Shown here: piece after piece, positions 34,645 to 43,156 of the stretch
Layout of the letters: the number at the start of each line of letters is the position of its first letter
Position numbering within the stretch: position 1 is the first letter of the stretch
Source of the DNA: Paraburkholderia susongensis
GTDB taxonomy: Bacteria; Pseudomonadota; Gammaproteobacteria; Burkholderiales; Burkholderiaceae
Direction of reading: 5' to 3'
NCBI RefSeq assembly: GCF_900177725.1
Contig: NZ_FXAT01000002.1
Coordinates: forward strand, 496,001-560,000
DNA length: 64,000 nt
Program-made: the position numbers and the translations under genes
The notes under the pieces: model-generated
Told to the model about the DNA's origin: nothing
What the model saw: the letters and a program-made list of their open reading frames with translations, nothing else
Database searches by the model: none

Positions 34645-35439
34645 ATGAAATTTGGCCTGTTGAAAAAGCTTCTGGTTGCCGCCCTGATCGGCACGTCGTT
34701 GACCGCCGTCGCCGCGCACGCGGAAGACCTGCTGGATCAGGTCAAGCAGCGCGGCACGCTGCGCATCGGCCTCGAAGGCACCTTCCCCCCGTTCAACTCG
34801 AAAGCGCCGTCGGGCGAGCTGGTCGGCTATGACGTCGACATCGCCAAGGCCGTCGCGGCGAAGCTCGGCGTGAAGCCGGAATTCGTCACGACCGAGTGGA
34901 GCGGCATCATCGCCGGTCTGCAGGCGGGCAAGTTCGACGTGATCGTCAACCAGGTCGGCATTACCGATGCGCGCAAGCAGACACTCGACTTCTCGCCGGC
35001 CTACACGTACTCGACGGCGCAGCTGATCCAGCGCAAGAACGACACGCGCCAGTTCACCTCGCTCGACGACCTGAAGGGCAAGAAGCTCGGCGTCGGTCTC
35101 GGCACGGTCTACATGGACATGGCGAAAGCGGTGCCGGGCATCGACGTGAAAACCTACCCCGGCGCGCCCGAGTACCTGCGCGATCTGGCCGCCGGTCGGC
35201 TCGACGCGGCGCTCAACGACCGTCTGATGCTCGCGTACCTGCTGAAGAACTCGCAGCTGCCGCTGCGCACCGGCGCGAACGTCGGTCCCGGCAAGCCGTC
35301 GGGCATTCCGTTCAAGAAGGGCAATCCGAAGTTCGCGCAGGCGATCGACGACGCAATGGCCCAGCTCGAAGCCGACGGCACCTTCACGAAGATTTCAGAG
35401 AAGTGGTTCGGCATCGACGTCAGCAAGCCGATCAACTAA
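34645..35439 (+). CDS. Polar amino-acid/cystine ABC transporter binding protein
   Basis: 264 residues from ATG 34645 (AAAAAGGAACACG upstream). The signal peptide ends AAHA-ED. The SBP family 3 pattern follows: GTLRIGLEGTFPPFNSKAPS, LVGYDVDIAKAVAAKLGV, FVTTEWSGIIAGLQAGKFDV, NQVGITDARKQTLDFS, and AGRLDAALNDRLMLAYLL. This resembles FliY/TcyA-type cystine binders, though substrate choice by eye is tentative. A perfect hairpin separates it from the permease gene at 35629, and no ATPase gene is adjacent. Confidence 0.92.
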   Translation: MKFGLLKKLLVAALIGTSLTAVAAHAEDLLDQVKQRGTLRIGLEGTFPPFNSKAPSGELVGYDVDIAKAVAAKLGVKPEFVTTEWSGIIAGLQAGKFDVIVNQVGITDARKQTLDFSPAYTYSTAQLIQRKNDTRQFTSLDDLKGKKLGVGLGTVYMDMAKAVPGIDVKTYPGAPEYLRDLAAGRLDAALNDRLMLAYLLKNSQLPLRTGANVGPGKPSGIPFKKGNPKFAQAIDDAMAQLEADGTFTKISEKWFGIDVSKPIN

Positions 35440-35456
35440 CACGCATCGGGTGAAAC

Positions 35457-35488
35457 GAAGGGCGGCATCGTCGGCGATGCCGCCCTTC
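35457..35488 (+). terminator. Long perfect hairpin between binding protein and permease genes
   Basis: A 14-bp perfect stem (GAAGGGCGGCATCG / CGATGCCGCCCTTC) with TCGG loop, 17 bases past the stop codon. Only a weak T-run (GCGTTTCTG) follows. It could cut permease expression relative to the binding protein, or protect the upstream message. Confidence 0.75.
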
Positions 35489-35628
35489 GCGTTTCTGCGG
35501 TGCGGCGTGCGATAAAACCGCGCGTCACGCGCGCGTCACGTATACCCCGACTCGTGTCGCGCAACCCGCGCCTTAACGCCCGCCAAAGTTTATGATGTGC
35601 GCTTTGCGCGCCAAACAGAACACCGTCC

Positions 35629-36288
35629 ATGTCCACCACCACCCTGCTCATCCAATCGCTGCCTGTGCTCGCACAGGGCGCCGTGCTGACGGTCAAGTTC
35701 GCCATCCTGTCGATGGTCTTCGGCCTGATCGGCGGCGCCGTGCTCGCGCTGATGGGCATCAGCCACAGCCGTCCGCTGAACTGGATCGCGCGCGTCTACG
35801 TGAGCGTGATGCGCGGCACGCCGCTGCTCGTGCAGATCTTCGTGATTTACTACGGGCTGCCGAGCTTCGGCATCTCGCTCGATCCGACGCCCGCCGGCGT
35901 CATCGCGTTGTCGGCGAACGTCGCCGCGTATCTGTCGGAGAGCATGCGCGGCGCGATCCTCGGCATCCACCAGGGCCAGTGGCTCGCCTCGTACAGCCTC
36001 GGGCTCTCGCGGCGCCAGACGCTGCGCTACGTGATCGCGCCGCAGGCGCTGCGCATCGCCGTGCCGAGCCTCTCGAACAGCCTCATCAGTCTCATCAAGG
36101 ACACCTCGCTCGTCTCGGTGATTACCGTCACCGAGCTCTTGCGCAGCGCGCAGGAAATGATCGCGTCGACCTATCAGCCGCTGCCGCTTTATCTCGCCGC
36201 GGCAGCCGTGTACTGGGTGCTGTGCCAGGTGCTCGAATGGGCGCAGCGCTGGTATGAGCGGCGTCTGTCGCTGCCGACGCGGCACTGA
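35629..36288 (+). CDS. Amino-acid ABC transporter permease (HisM/TcyB family)
   Basis: 219 residues with about five transmembrane segments. VYVSVMRGTPLLVQIFVIYYGLP is the family signature after TM2. The EAA-type loop is LGLSRRQTLRYVIAPQALRI, and IKDTSLVSVITVTELLRSAQ follows near the end. It should pair with the binding protein at 34645 to import a polar amino acid. The ATPase must be encoded elsewhere. Confidence 0.93.
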   Translation: MSTTTLLIQSLPVLAQGAVLTVKFAILSMVFGLIGGAVLALMGISHSRPLNWIARVYVSVMRGTPLLVQIFVIYYGLPSFGISLDPTPAGVIALSANVAAYLSESMRGAILGIHQGQWLASYSLGLSRRQTLRYVIAPQALRIAVPSLSNSLISLIKDTSLVSVITVTELLRSAQEMIASTYQPLPLYLAAAAVYWVLCQVLEWAQRWYERRLSLPTRH

Positions 36289-36303
36289 GCGCCGCACGGC
36301 CGC

Positions 36304-37368
36304 TCACTCCCCCGCGAACTTGAGCCCAAGCGCCGCGCGCGCCGCATCGGCCATTGCGATCATCCGCAGCGAGGTGTCGTGCGGCATCAGCGGACTTTCG
36401 AGCTGACCCGCGCGAATCAACTCGCAGAAGTGCGCGGTCTCGTAGTTCAGTCCGCCGCCTTCGAACGGCTCGTCGAGCTCGACGACGCGGCCATCGGCAT
36501 AGCGGATCGTCGCGCGCGACGGATTCCACCACGGCTCGTGCAGCGTCACGTGGCCGCCTTTCGCCATCAGCAGCGCATCGCCCTTGCCGTGCAGATCGAG
36601 CCCGCAGAACAGTTGCGCGATGCCGCGCTCGTGCCGGCTATTGAGACTCGCGAACGTATCGACGCCGCTCGCGCCCAGGCGCCCGAACGTCTGCACGTCG
36701 TGCGGCGCACCGAGCCAGTCCACGGCGAGAAATATTTCGTAGATGCCGATATCGAGCAGCGCGCCGCCTGCATGCTCGAACGATAGCGACGGATGATCGT
36801 CCGGCACGCCCGGCACCGAGCATCCCGCGCGCACGAAGCCGACCTCGCCGATCGGCTCGGCGGCGAGTCGTTCGCGCAGCTTCCTGTAGAGCGGATAGAA
36901 CGGCGGCTTCATCGCTTCCATGAAGAGCCGTCGCGAGTCGCGCGCGGCCGTGACCACGCGCTCCAGCTGCGGCCGGTTGATCGTGGCGGGCTTCTCGCAC
37001 AGCACGTGCAGACCGGCCTGCAACGCGGCGATCGCATAGTCGGCGTGGCTGTCCTGAAGCGTGGCGATATAGAGCGCGTCGATGCCGCTTGCGAGCAGCG
37101 CGTCGAAACTCGTGCAGACCGTGCCGCCGAATTCACCGGCGAAAGCCTGCGCCGGTTCCGCGCGACGCGACCACAGCGCGGCGAGCCGCGCGTGCGGCAC
37201 ATAGGCAAGCCCTTGGGCGAAGCGGCGCGCAATGCGCCCCGTGCCGACGATTCCCCAGCGGATCACACGCGGCGAGTCTGCTTCAGACGAGGTTTCGTGC
37301 GCGGTTTCATGCGCGGCCTGGTGCGCGATTCCGTTCGTGGCCGACGTTGCCAATATTGCATCTGTCAT
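36304..37368 (-). CDS. Gfo/Idh/MocA family dehydrogenase
   Basis: 354 residues. After about 33 low-complexity residues (HQAAHETAHETSSEADSP) comes the Rossmann motif VIRWGIVGTGRIARRFAQGL. HADYAIAALQAGLHVLCEKPATIN holds the conserved EKP. The C-terminal domain begins near FMEAMKPPFYPLY (the M-x-R/K-F-x-P-x-Y pattern) and includes GGALLDIGIYEIFLAVDWLG with the Asp/Tyr-type catalytic region. NAD(P)-dependent oxidation of a sugar or inositol is the family role; the substrate is unknown. Convergent with the permease gene. Confidence 0.9.
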   Translation of the reverse strand: MTDAILATSATNGIAHQAAHETAHETSSEADSPRVIRWGIVGTGRIARRFAQGLAYVPHARLAALWSRRAEPAQAFAGEFGGTVCTSFDALLASGIDALYIATLQDSHADYAIAALQAGLHVLCEKPATINRPQLERVVTAARDSRRLFMEAMKPPFYPLYRKLRERLAAEPIGEVGFVRAGCSVPGVPDDHPSLSFEHAGGALLDIGIYEIFLAVDWLGAPHDVQTFGRLGASGVDTFASLNSRHERGIAQLFCGLDLHGKGDALLMAKGGHVTLHEPWWNPSRATIRYADGRVVELDEPFEGGGLNYETAHFCELIRAGQLESPLMPHDTSLRMIAMADAARAALGLKFAGE

Positions 37369-37547
37369 CGTATCTTCAAAGGCCCATGCGGTTCAGGAAA
37401 GCCGACATTGTCGCGCATGTCGCACACTTCGCTCGCGCACGAACGCGCCGACCCGCGCGAAGCGCTTTCCCTGCACCGCATGGTCCTTCGAAAACCGGCG
37501 AGCCGCCGCCCGCGTCTACGCGCTCCTCCTCATGCCCACACGCGAGC

Positions 37548-38267
37548 TCACACGCGCGCCTGCGGTTGCGTCGAAAACTTGTCGCCGAGTTCTTCCGCGG
37601 CGTGTTCGATCATCGCGAGCGAGGCGCTTTCCGCTTCCTGCGGATCGCGCCGCTCGATCGCCTCGATCACGCGCTGATGCGAGGCGATCGCGGTCTCCCA
37701 CAGCCCCTCCTTGTCGTGCACGATCGGATTCACGCTCGACAGCGCGCCGCGGATGATCGCCGCCATCTGCCTGAAGAACTGGTTGCCGCTCGCGATCACG
37801 ATGCGCGTATGGAACAGTTCGTCGGCGTCCTGATAGCCGGGCTCGCCCGGATGGATCACGCGAAACGCCTCGAACGCCTCGCGAATCGCCGCGACGTCGG
37901 CGGCGCTGCCGCGCGCGGCCGCCTGAGCCGCCGCGCGCGGTTCGATCAGAATGCGAAACTCGATCACGTCGCGCAGAAACATCGGATCAGGCTTCGCGCG
38001 AAAACGCCAGTTCACGACGTCCTCGTCGATCATGCGCCAATCGCTCATCGGCCGGATGCGCGTGCCGATCTTCGGCCGCACGTCCAGCATGTCGCGCGCG
38101 AGCAGCATCGAGAGCGCCTCGCGCATCACGGTGCGGCTCACGTCGAACTCCTTCGACAGCACGTCCTGCGGCGGCAGTATCGCGCCGTACTTCTCTTCGA
38201 CGATGCCGGTGACGAGCCCGTCCATCACTTTGCTCACCAGCGAGCGATCCTTGTTTGCCTGTTCCAT
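37548..38267 (-). CDS. GntR family regulator, FadR/FCD subfamily
   Basis: 239 residues from ATG 38267 (GGGGAGAGTGTT upstream). The winged helix is LVTGIVEEKYGAILPPQDVL, then SKEFDVSRTVMREALSML and KIGTRIRP. The FCD ligand domain includes FRILIEPRAAAQAAARGSA, DADELFHTRIVIASGN and a final HQRVIEAIERRDPQEAESAS, with the Asp/His residues that bind a metal and carboxylate sugar acids. Relatives such as DgoR and UxuR respond to sugar acids. A perfect inverted repeat 73-95 bases upstream is the likely autoregulatory site. The dehydrogenase gene at 37368 is downstream on the same strand and may be a target. Confidence 0.92.
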   Translation of the reverse strand: MEQANKDRSLVSKVMDGLVTGIVEEKYGAILPPQDVLSKEFDVSRTVMREALSMLLARDMLDVRPKIGTRIRPMSDWRMIDEDVVNWRFRAKPDPMFLRDVIEFRILIEPRAAAQAAARGSAADVAAIREAFEAFRVIHPGEPGYQDADELFHTRIVIASGNQFFRQMAAIIRGALSSVNPIVHDKEGLWETAIASHQRVIEAIERRDPQEAESASLAMIEHAAEELGDKFSTQPQARV

Positions 38268-38756
38268 AACACTCTCCCCGAAGCGGTGTTGTCCCCGCGT
38301 GGCCTGTTGATTGACTGGCCCGTGCATATCGTTTTTATGCGTATCGTATTTTCTACGATACGTTGCAAGCTTCGAAACAGATGCGCCAGTTGGGACACTT
38401 CCTGACAGGGTTATCCCTCTGAAGAATTGTTTCGTTCCTGTAACGTCGCATGTTTCGATAGGCGCAAGGCTTGCGCGTCAAGCGTGCCTGCGCTGCGCAA
38501 TTTTCATCGTGCGAATACGCACGTTGTGAGATGGAATTGTCTGATTTGCGCGGATGGGGCCTCGCGATGCCGTGGGCGGGCGCCGCGCGGGTGCAATCGC
38601 GTGCGGTATCGAAGGAGATTGAAAGGCTGAAGCGCGAGGCCGAATGGCGGAGTTCAACGGTGAGGCCGAACCGCGAGATCGAACCACGAGATTGAGCCGC
38701 GAGGCTCGCCCGCATCGGACGCGGGCGGCCGCTCGCATGTTTCCGGGTTCGCGCGC
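38268..38756. other. Intergenic region between GntR and flavin reductase genes
   Basis: 489 bases. The left end holds the GntR operator; the rest has no supported gene. Loose repeats of the GAGGCCGAA / GAGATCGAA / GAGATTGAG kind occur at about 38635-38705. Confidence 0.4.
38340..38362. promoter_or_regulatory. Probable GntR operator
   Basis: CGTATCGTA-TTTTC-TACGATACG, a perfect 9-bp inverted repeat with 5-base spacer, 73 bases before the regulator's ATG. A partial copy (ATATCGTTTTTA) begins at 38326. The T-x-GT...AC-x-A core fits FadR-type sites. Confidence 0.75.
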
Positions 38757-39305
38757 TTAGGTCATCGCGCACGCCACCGACGCATAACGGCCGCCGAAGA
38801 AAATCAGCGGCGCATGCTCGTCGAGCGAGAACACGAGCACCTGGCCGACGAAGAGCGTATGGTCGCCGCACGGATGCCGGTCCACGATGCGCGCGGCGAA
38901 GCGGGCCGCCGCGTGTTCGAGCAGCACGACGCCGGGCAGGCCGTCCACCGCCGCGAAGCGCGGCGCGAGACTCGACGCAAAGCAGCTCTGCGCTTCGCCC
39001 GCGAAATGGCGGCTGTGCGGCTCCTGCGCCTCGGACAGCACACTCACGCCGAACAGCTCGTCCGTCATCAGACGCTCGTGCATGCGCGCGCGATGCCCGA
39101 CCGAGACGACGATCAGCGGCGGCCTGAGCGAGCCCGACATGAACGCGTTGGCGGTCATCGCGTGAAGGCTTTCGCCGCTGCCGGTCGAGATCACGACGAC
39201 GCCGGTCGCGAAGCGCCCGAGCGCGCTGCGAAAGCGCCGCTCGTCGAACGGCGCCGCTGGCGCATCGCTCTCAGGCGCCGTTGCCTGACGTACCGTTGCC
39301 TGCAT
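38757..39305 (-). CDS. Flavin reductase domain protein
   Basis: 182 residues. The flavin reductase-like (DIM6/NTAB, HpaC/RutF) domain is complete: FRSALGRFATGVVVISTGSG, HAMTANAFMSGSLRPPLIVV, SVLSEAQEPHSRHFAG, and GDHTLFVGQVLVFSLDEHAP followed by LIFFGGRYA. It should reduce FMN or FAD with NAD(P)H to feed a flavin monooxygenase. The start lies 35 bases inside the 3' end of manC, so the two are probably co-transcribed. It could also serve the distant ssuD, which lacks ssuE, but that is speculation. Confidence 0.9.
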   Translation of the reverse strand: MQATVRQATAPESDAPAAPFDERRFRSALGRFATGVVVISTGSGESLHAMTANAFMSGSLRPPLIVVSVGHRARMHERLMTDELFGVSVLSEAQEPHSRHFAGEAQSCFASSLAPRFAAVDGLPGVVLLEHAAARFAARIVDRHPCGDHTLFVGQVLVFSLDEHAPLIFFGGRYASVACAMT

Positions 39306-40899
39306 GTCCGCTCTCCTGGTCCCGGCCGTACTGATCGTCGAAGCGCACGATGTCGTCTTCGCCGAGATAGCCGCCTGATTGCACCTCGATGATTTCGAGC
39401 GGCGTCTTGCCCGGATTCTCGAGCCGATGCGTGACGCCCAGCGGAATGAACGCCGACTGATTCTCCGAGAGCAGGAAGCGCTCGTCGCCGCGCGTGACCA
39501 ACGCGGTGCCGCGCACCACGATCCAATGCTCGGCGCGATGATGATGCATCTGCAACGAAAGCCGCCCGCCCGGCTTCACGACGATGCGCTTCACCTGAAA
39601 GCGCTCGCCGCGCTCGAGCGAATCGTAAAAGCCCCACGGCCGCCCGACCTTGCGATGCTCCTCGGCCTCGCTGCCCTGCTCCGCCTTGAGGCGCCCGACG
39701 ATAGCCTTGACGTCCTGCACGCGGTCCTTCGCGGCGACCAGCACCGCGTCGGCGGTTTCGACCACCACCACGCCGCTCACGCCGACACACGCGACGAGCC
39801 GCCCGTCCGAATGCGCGAAGCTGTCGGTCGAGCCGTCGAACATCACGCGGCCGCGCGCGACGTTGCCGTGCGCGTCCTTGCTCGACGCATCCCACACCGA
39901 GTCCCACGCGCCGATGTCCGACCATCCCGCGACGAGCGGCACCGCGACGCCGACGAGACGCGCATCGGTCGCGATGCGCTCCATCACCGCGTAGTCGATC
40001 GAATCGGACGGGCACGCGGCGAACGCATCGCGCGCAAGATGCAGCGAGCCGTCGCCGTCGATGCTCGCGTGCTCGAACGCATCCGCGCAGGCCGCCGCGA
40101 TGGTGGGACGGCACAGGCCGATCGCGGCAAGCCAGACCGATGCGCGCACGACGAACATGCCGCTGTTCCACCAGTACTTGCCCGAGGCGAAGTAGCGTTC
40201 GGCGAGTTCGGCGTCGGGCTTCTCGACGAAACGCTCGATCGCGCGCGCGCCCTTGCCGCCGAGCGCCGCGCCCGTGCGGATATAGCCGTAGCCGGTCGCC
40301 GCGCGCTGCGGCGGCACGCCGAGCGTGACGATCGCGCCGCGCGCCGCATGCGCGAGCGCTTCGTTGAGTGCCGCGCCGAATGCGGCGTGATCGGCAATCA
40401 GATGATCGGCGGGCAGCGCGACCAGAATCGGATCGTCGCCGGCCGCGGCCGAGGCGCGCGCGGCGAGCGCCGCGATGCTCAGCGCGGGGGCGGTATTGCG
40501 CGGCACCGGTTCGAGCAGCATGCGAACCGGCTTGCTGTATTGCTCGACACGCTCCAGCGTTTGCAAGCGCAGATCCTCGCAGCAAACCACGAGCGGCGTG
40601 GCCGGCCGCACTGCGCGTGATGCGGGGGACCCCGTGCACGCTGGGTTCGTGGTCGCAGCGAATGCCGCATCGAATGCAACACCGAACGCCGCATCGAGCC
40701 GATGCAGCGTCGCTTCGAGCAGCGATTCTTCGCCCATCAGGCCGATCAGTTGCTTCGGATTGCGTTCGCGCGACAGCGGCCATAGCCGCGTGCCCGAGCC
40801 ACCCGCGAGAATGACCGGTTGCACGCTCAGTGCGTTGAGCGTGGTAGCGGCCTTTGCCTGCTGAGCCAGTGGATTGCCTGGTTCTACTATTCGGTTCAT
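39271..40899 (-). CDS. manC: Mannose-1-phosphate guanylyltransferase/mannose-6-phosphate isomerase
   Basis: 542 residues from ATG 40899; an in-frame TTG at 40923 is an alternative. The N-terminal nucleotidyltransferase has VILAGGSGTRLWPLSRERNP, FVEKPDAELAERYFASGKYW and WNSGMFVVRA. The C-terminal cupin isomerase domain has VGRPWGFYDSLERGERFQVK, KPGGRLSLQMHHHRAEHWIV and SAFIPLGVTHRLENPG. This bifunctional enzyme makes GDP-mannose, the precursor for mannose, rhamnose or fucose in exopolysaccharide. It opens the polysaccharide region. Slightly longer than the usual 470-500 residues because of Ala-rich insertions near 60-80. Confidence 0.95.
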   Translation of the reverse strand: MNRIVEPGNPLAQQAKAATTLNALSVQPVILAGGSGTRLWPLSRERNPKQLIGLMGEESLLEATLHRLDAAFGVAFDAAFAATTNPACTGSPASRAVRPATPLVVCCEDLRLQTLERVEQYSKPVRMLLEPVPRNTAPALSIAALAARASAAAGDDPILVALPADHLIADHAAFGAALNEALAHAARGAIVTLGVPPQRAATGYGYIRTGAALGGKGARAIERFVEKPDAELAERYFASGKYWWNSGMFVVRASVWLAAIGLCRPTIAAACADAFEHASIDGDGSLHLARDAFAACPSDSIDYAVMERIATDARLVGVAVPLVAGWSDIGAWDSVWDASSKDAHGNVARGRVMFDGSTDSFAHSDGRLVACVGVSGVVVVETADAVLVAAKDRVQDVKAIVGRLKAEQGSEAEEHRKVGRPWGFYDSLERGERFQVKRIVVKPGGRLSLQMHHHRAEHWIVVRGTALVTRGDERFLLSENQSAFIPLGVTHRLENPGKTPLEIIEVQSGGYLGEDDIVRFDDQYGRDQESGHAGNGTSGNGA

Positions 40900-41095
40900 A
40901 TTGCGCCCCCCGTCGGAGTTCAAGTCTGTCTGATTCGCACTGGAGCCAGCATGTCTTCATGCTGGCGTGGCGCGATTGATGTTTCGCGATCCATCTGTGT
41001 GGATCAGTCGATTCGATAGTCGAAACGGCCCGGCGTAATGAACCACGAGGACCACGGCGCTTATCCAGTCAGGCTAGCCCGTCTTCGCGCCATGA

Positions 41096-42991
41096 TTACG
41101 CATGTCCGAATAAACGAAACGCTCGCGCGCGCTTTGCAAGCCATTGCGTCGCACGCGCCCGCCGCCGTCCGGAGTCGCGGCTGTGCGGCTCGCCGTCGCG
41201 CGCCGCGATGTCGGGCCGGCGCAGTTTGGTAAAACCATCGCGATAGACGTTCTCGACATACGACATGATGTTTTCCTGCGCGGCCGACGAGAGGACTGCG
41301 TGATCGGTGTGCTTGCAGAAGGCCACGTGAACGCGCTTGAAGCGCCGCAGCCGCGCACCGCGCACGCCGAAGCAGCGCTCGAGCTCTTCGACGCCTTCGT
41401 CGAACACGCCATAGACGAGATGCGTGTCGACCCCTTGCTCGTCGAGCTCGGCGAACAGGCGCCGCTCCTCACTCGCGCCGAGTTCGATGCCGCACAGCCG
41501 CTGGAGCCGGTCGGCGAACGTTTCGCGAAGCCGCGCGGCCATGCGTGCCGACAGCACGCGTACCACGCCGAAGCCGCCCGTCTGTCCTTTGATGACACGC
41601 AGCCATTTGCGCGGCTGCATCATCGAGCGCAGGTAGTTGCGCGTCGAACCGAATGCGGCCACCGCGATTTTCGGCTTGCCATGCTCGTCGCAGATGTTCT
41701 GCCATCTGAACTTCGGAAGGTTGATGAGCACGGCGCCGAGCACCGCGGGCTCGCGCGTCGCGGCATACAGACCGGTGTACGCGCCCGCGCAGATGCCGAC
41801 CAGCACCGCGCCCGCATGTCCGCGCCCCGTGAGCCAGCGCGAAGCGCACGCGGCATCGTCGGCGCTCGACTGCGCGTATAGCCCGTCGAGGCTCGGCGCA
41901 TCGAGCGACGGCATGCTGTCGCCAAGACCGCCCACGTCGATGCGCAACGAAGCGATCCCCTGGCGCGCGAGACGCCGCGCGAAATTCACGCTCAGCCGCG
42001 CATTGCCGATGCGCGACACCGCGCCCGTGTTCAGCAGCAGCACAGCGGGCGCGGTGGCGGCCGCCGCCCCGTCGGGCAGGCAATAGACGCCGAATACCTT
42101 GCCGTCGTTGAGCCACACCGGCGTTTCGTGCAGACCCGGCGCGACGTCGTGACCAGCAAAGGCATCGGCATTCGCAGCCCATGCGGGAGGGCAAGCGGCA
42201 GCCCGAGCTTCGACGCGTTGCGCGCCGCCCGCCACGAGCCAGTTTTCGATCGATTGAAACGCGGCCTGCGGAAGCTCGCTGTCGAGCGACTCCATCATGA
42301 ATCTGCTGTATTCGTCGAACGGCTGACGCTCGACCGCGACGCCCTGCTCCGTGTAGTGTGCGGCGAGCGCATCGACACGCGCCGGATCGAGCGCGTCGAG
42401 CAGCAGCACGCGCGCGGCCGGCCGGCTCGCGTCGCGATGCAGATCGACGGCGCGCAGACTGTCGAGCGTGTCGCGATAGATCCGGAAGCCGTAGGCCTCG
42501 ACAAACTCATCGGTGTCGGGCTCGGCGGTGCAATCTATCGCGGTGGGCAACGACAGCCACTGCCGGTAATGCGCGCGCAATTCTCGCTGATAATGCTTGC
42601 CGGAGAACACGGGCGCGAGCAGCGCGAGGCCATGCACGTCGCCGAGTTCCTGCGCCGCGAGCGCGGCCAGCATGCCGCCCAGGCGCAGACCGATCAGGCT
42701 CACGCGCTCGACACCGGTCGATTCACGCAGCAGCGCGACCGCCTGCTTGACGCTGTCGATCCATGCGCGCCACAGGCCCGCGTCGCTCGTGTTGCCGGCC
42801 GAATCGCCGGTGCCCGGATAATCGAAGCGCAGCACCGGCATGCCGCGCGCGGCGAGACGCTCGGCGAGCCTGCGCATGCCGCGATGCGTGCACAGCGCGT
42901 CGTAGCCGAACGGGGAACACAACACAACGCCGTCCGAGCCGTTGGCCGGATGCAGCCAGCCGAATTTGCCTTCGAAGACGATGGGTCTCAC
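41096..42991 (-). CDS. Tandem alpha/beta-hydrolase protein of exopolysaccharide locus
   Basis: 631 residues from GTG 42991, with a perfect ribosome site (AAGGAG) 6-7 bases upstream. Two alpha/beta-hydrolase domains are fused. The first has GVVLCSPFGYDALCTHRGMR, LRFDYPGTGDSAG and LIGLRLGGMLAALAA, with Gly-Leu-Arg-Leu-Gly where G-x-S-x-G would be, so its nucleophile is missing. The second has VLLLNTGAVSRIGNARLSVN, LRIDVGGLGDS and VLVGICAGAYTGLYAA, with Cys in the elbow (G-I-C-A-G). Serine-less domains could act as acyltransferases or binders. Related single-domain hydrolases occur in exosortase/EPS clusters. Confidence 0.8.
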   Translation of the reverse strand: MRPIVFEGKFGWLHPANGSDGVVLCSPFGYDALCTHRGMRRLAERLAARGMPVLRFDYPGTGDSAGNTSDAGLWRAWIDSVKQAVALLRESTGVERVSLIGLRLGGMLAALAAQELGDVHGLALLAPVFSGKHYQRELRAHYRQWLSLPTAIDCTAEPDTDEFVEAYGFRIYRDTLDSLRAVDLHRDASRPAARVLLLDALDPARVDALAAHYTEQGVAVERQPFDEYSRFMMESLDSELPQAAFQSIENWLVAGGAQRVEARAAACPPAWAANADAFAGHDVAPGLHETPVWLNDGKVFGVYCLPDGAAAATAPAVLLLNTGAVSRIGNARLSVNFARRLARQGIASLRIDVGGLGDSMPSLDAPSLDGLYAQSSADDAACASRWLTGRGHAGAVLVGICAGAYTGLYAATREPAVLGAVLINLPKFRWQNICDEHGKPKIAVAAFGSTRNYLRSMMQPRKWLRVIKGQTGGFGVVRVLSARMAARLRETFADRLQRLCGIELGASEERRLFAELDEQGVDTHLVYGVFDEGVEELERCFGVRGARLRRFKRVHVAFCKHTDHAVLSSAAQENIMSYVENVYRDGFTKLRRPDIAARDGEPHSRDSGRRRARATQWLAKRARAFRLFGHA

Positions 42992-43156
42992 ACTCTGCTC
43001 CTTACGGGATTATTCCTTTCAAGTATTACAACAAAGGACATCCCGTTGATATGTACGTCCTGCCACATTGATTCGGATTCCAACTCATGTTCACGGTCCA
43101 TCGTGCGTGCGCTCCCGCACGCGGATGCGATACGCGCGGCCATGCTCACTCGTCCG

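Noticed and set aside
39191..40960. 589-codon minus-strand frame across manC
   Set aside because: It is an out-of-frame shadow; the manC frame carries all motifs.
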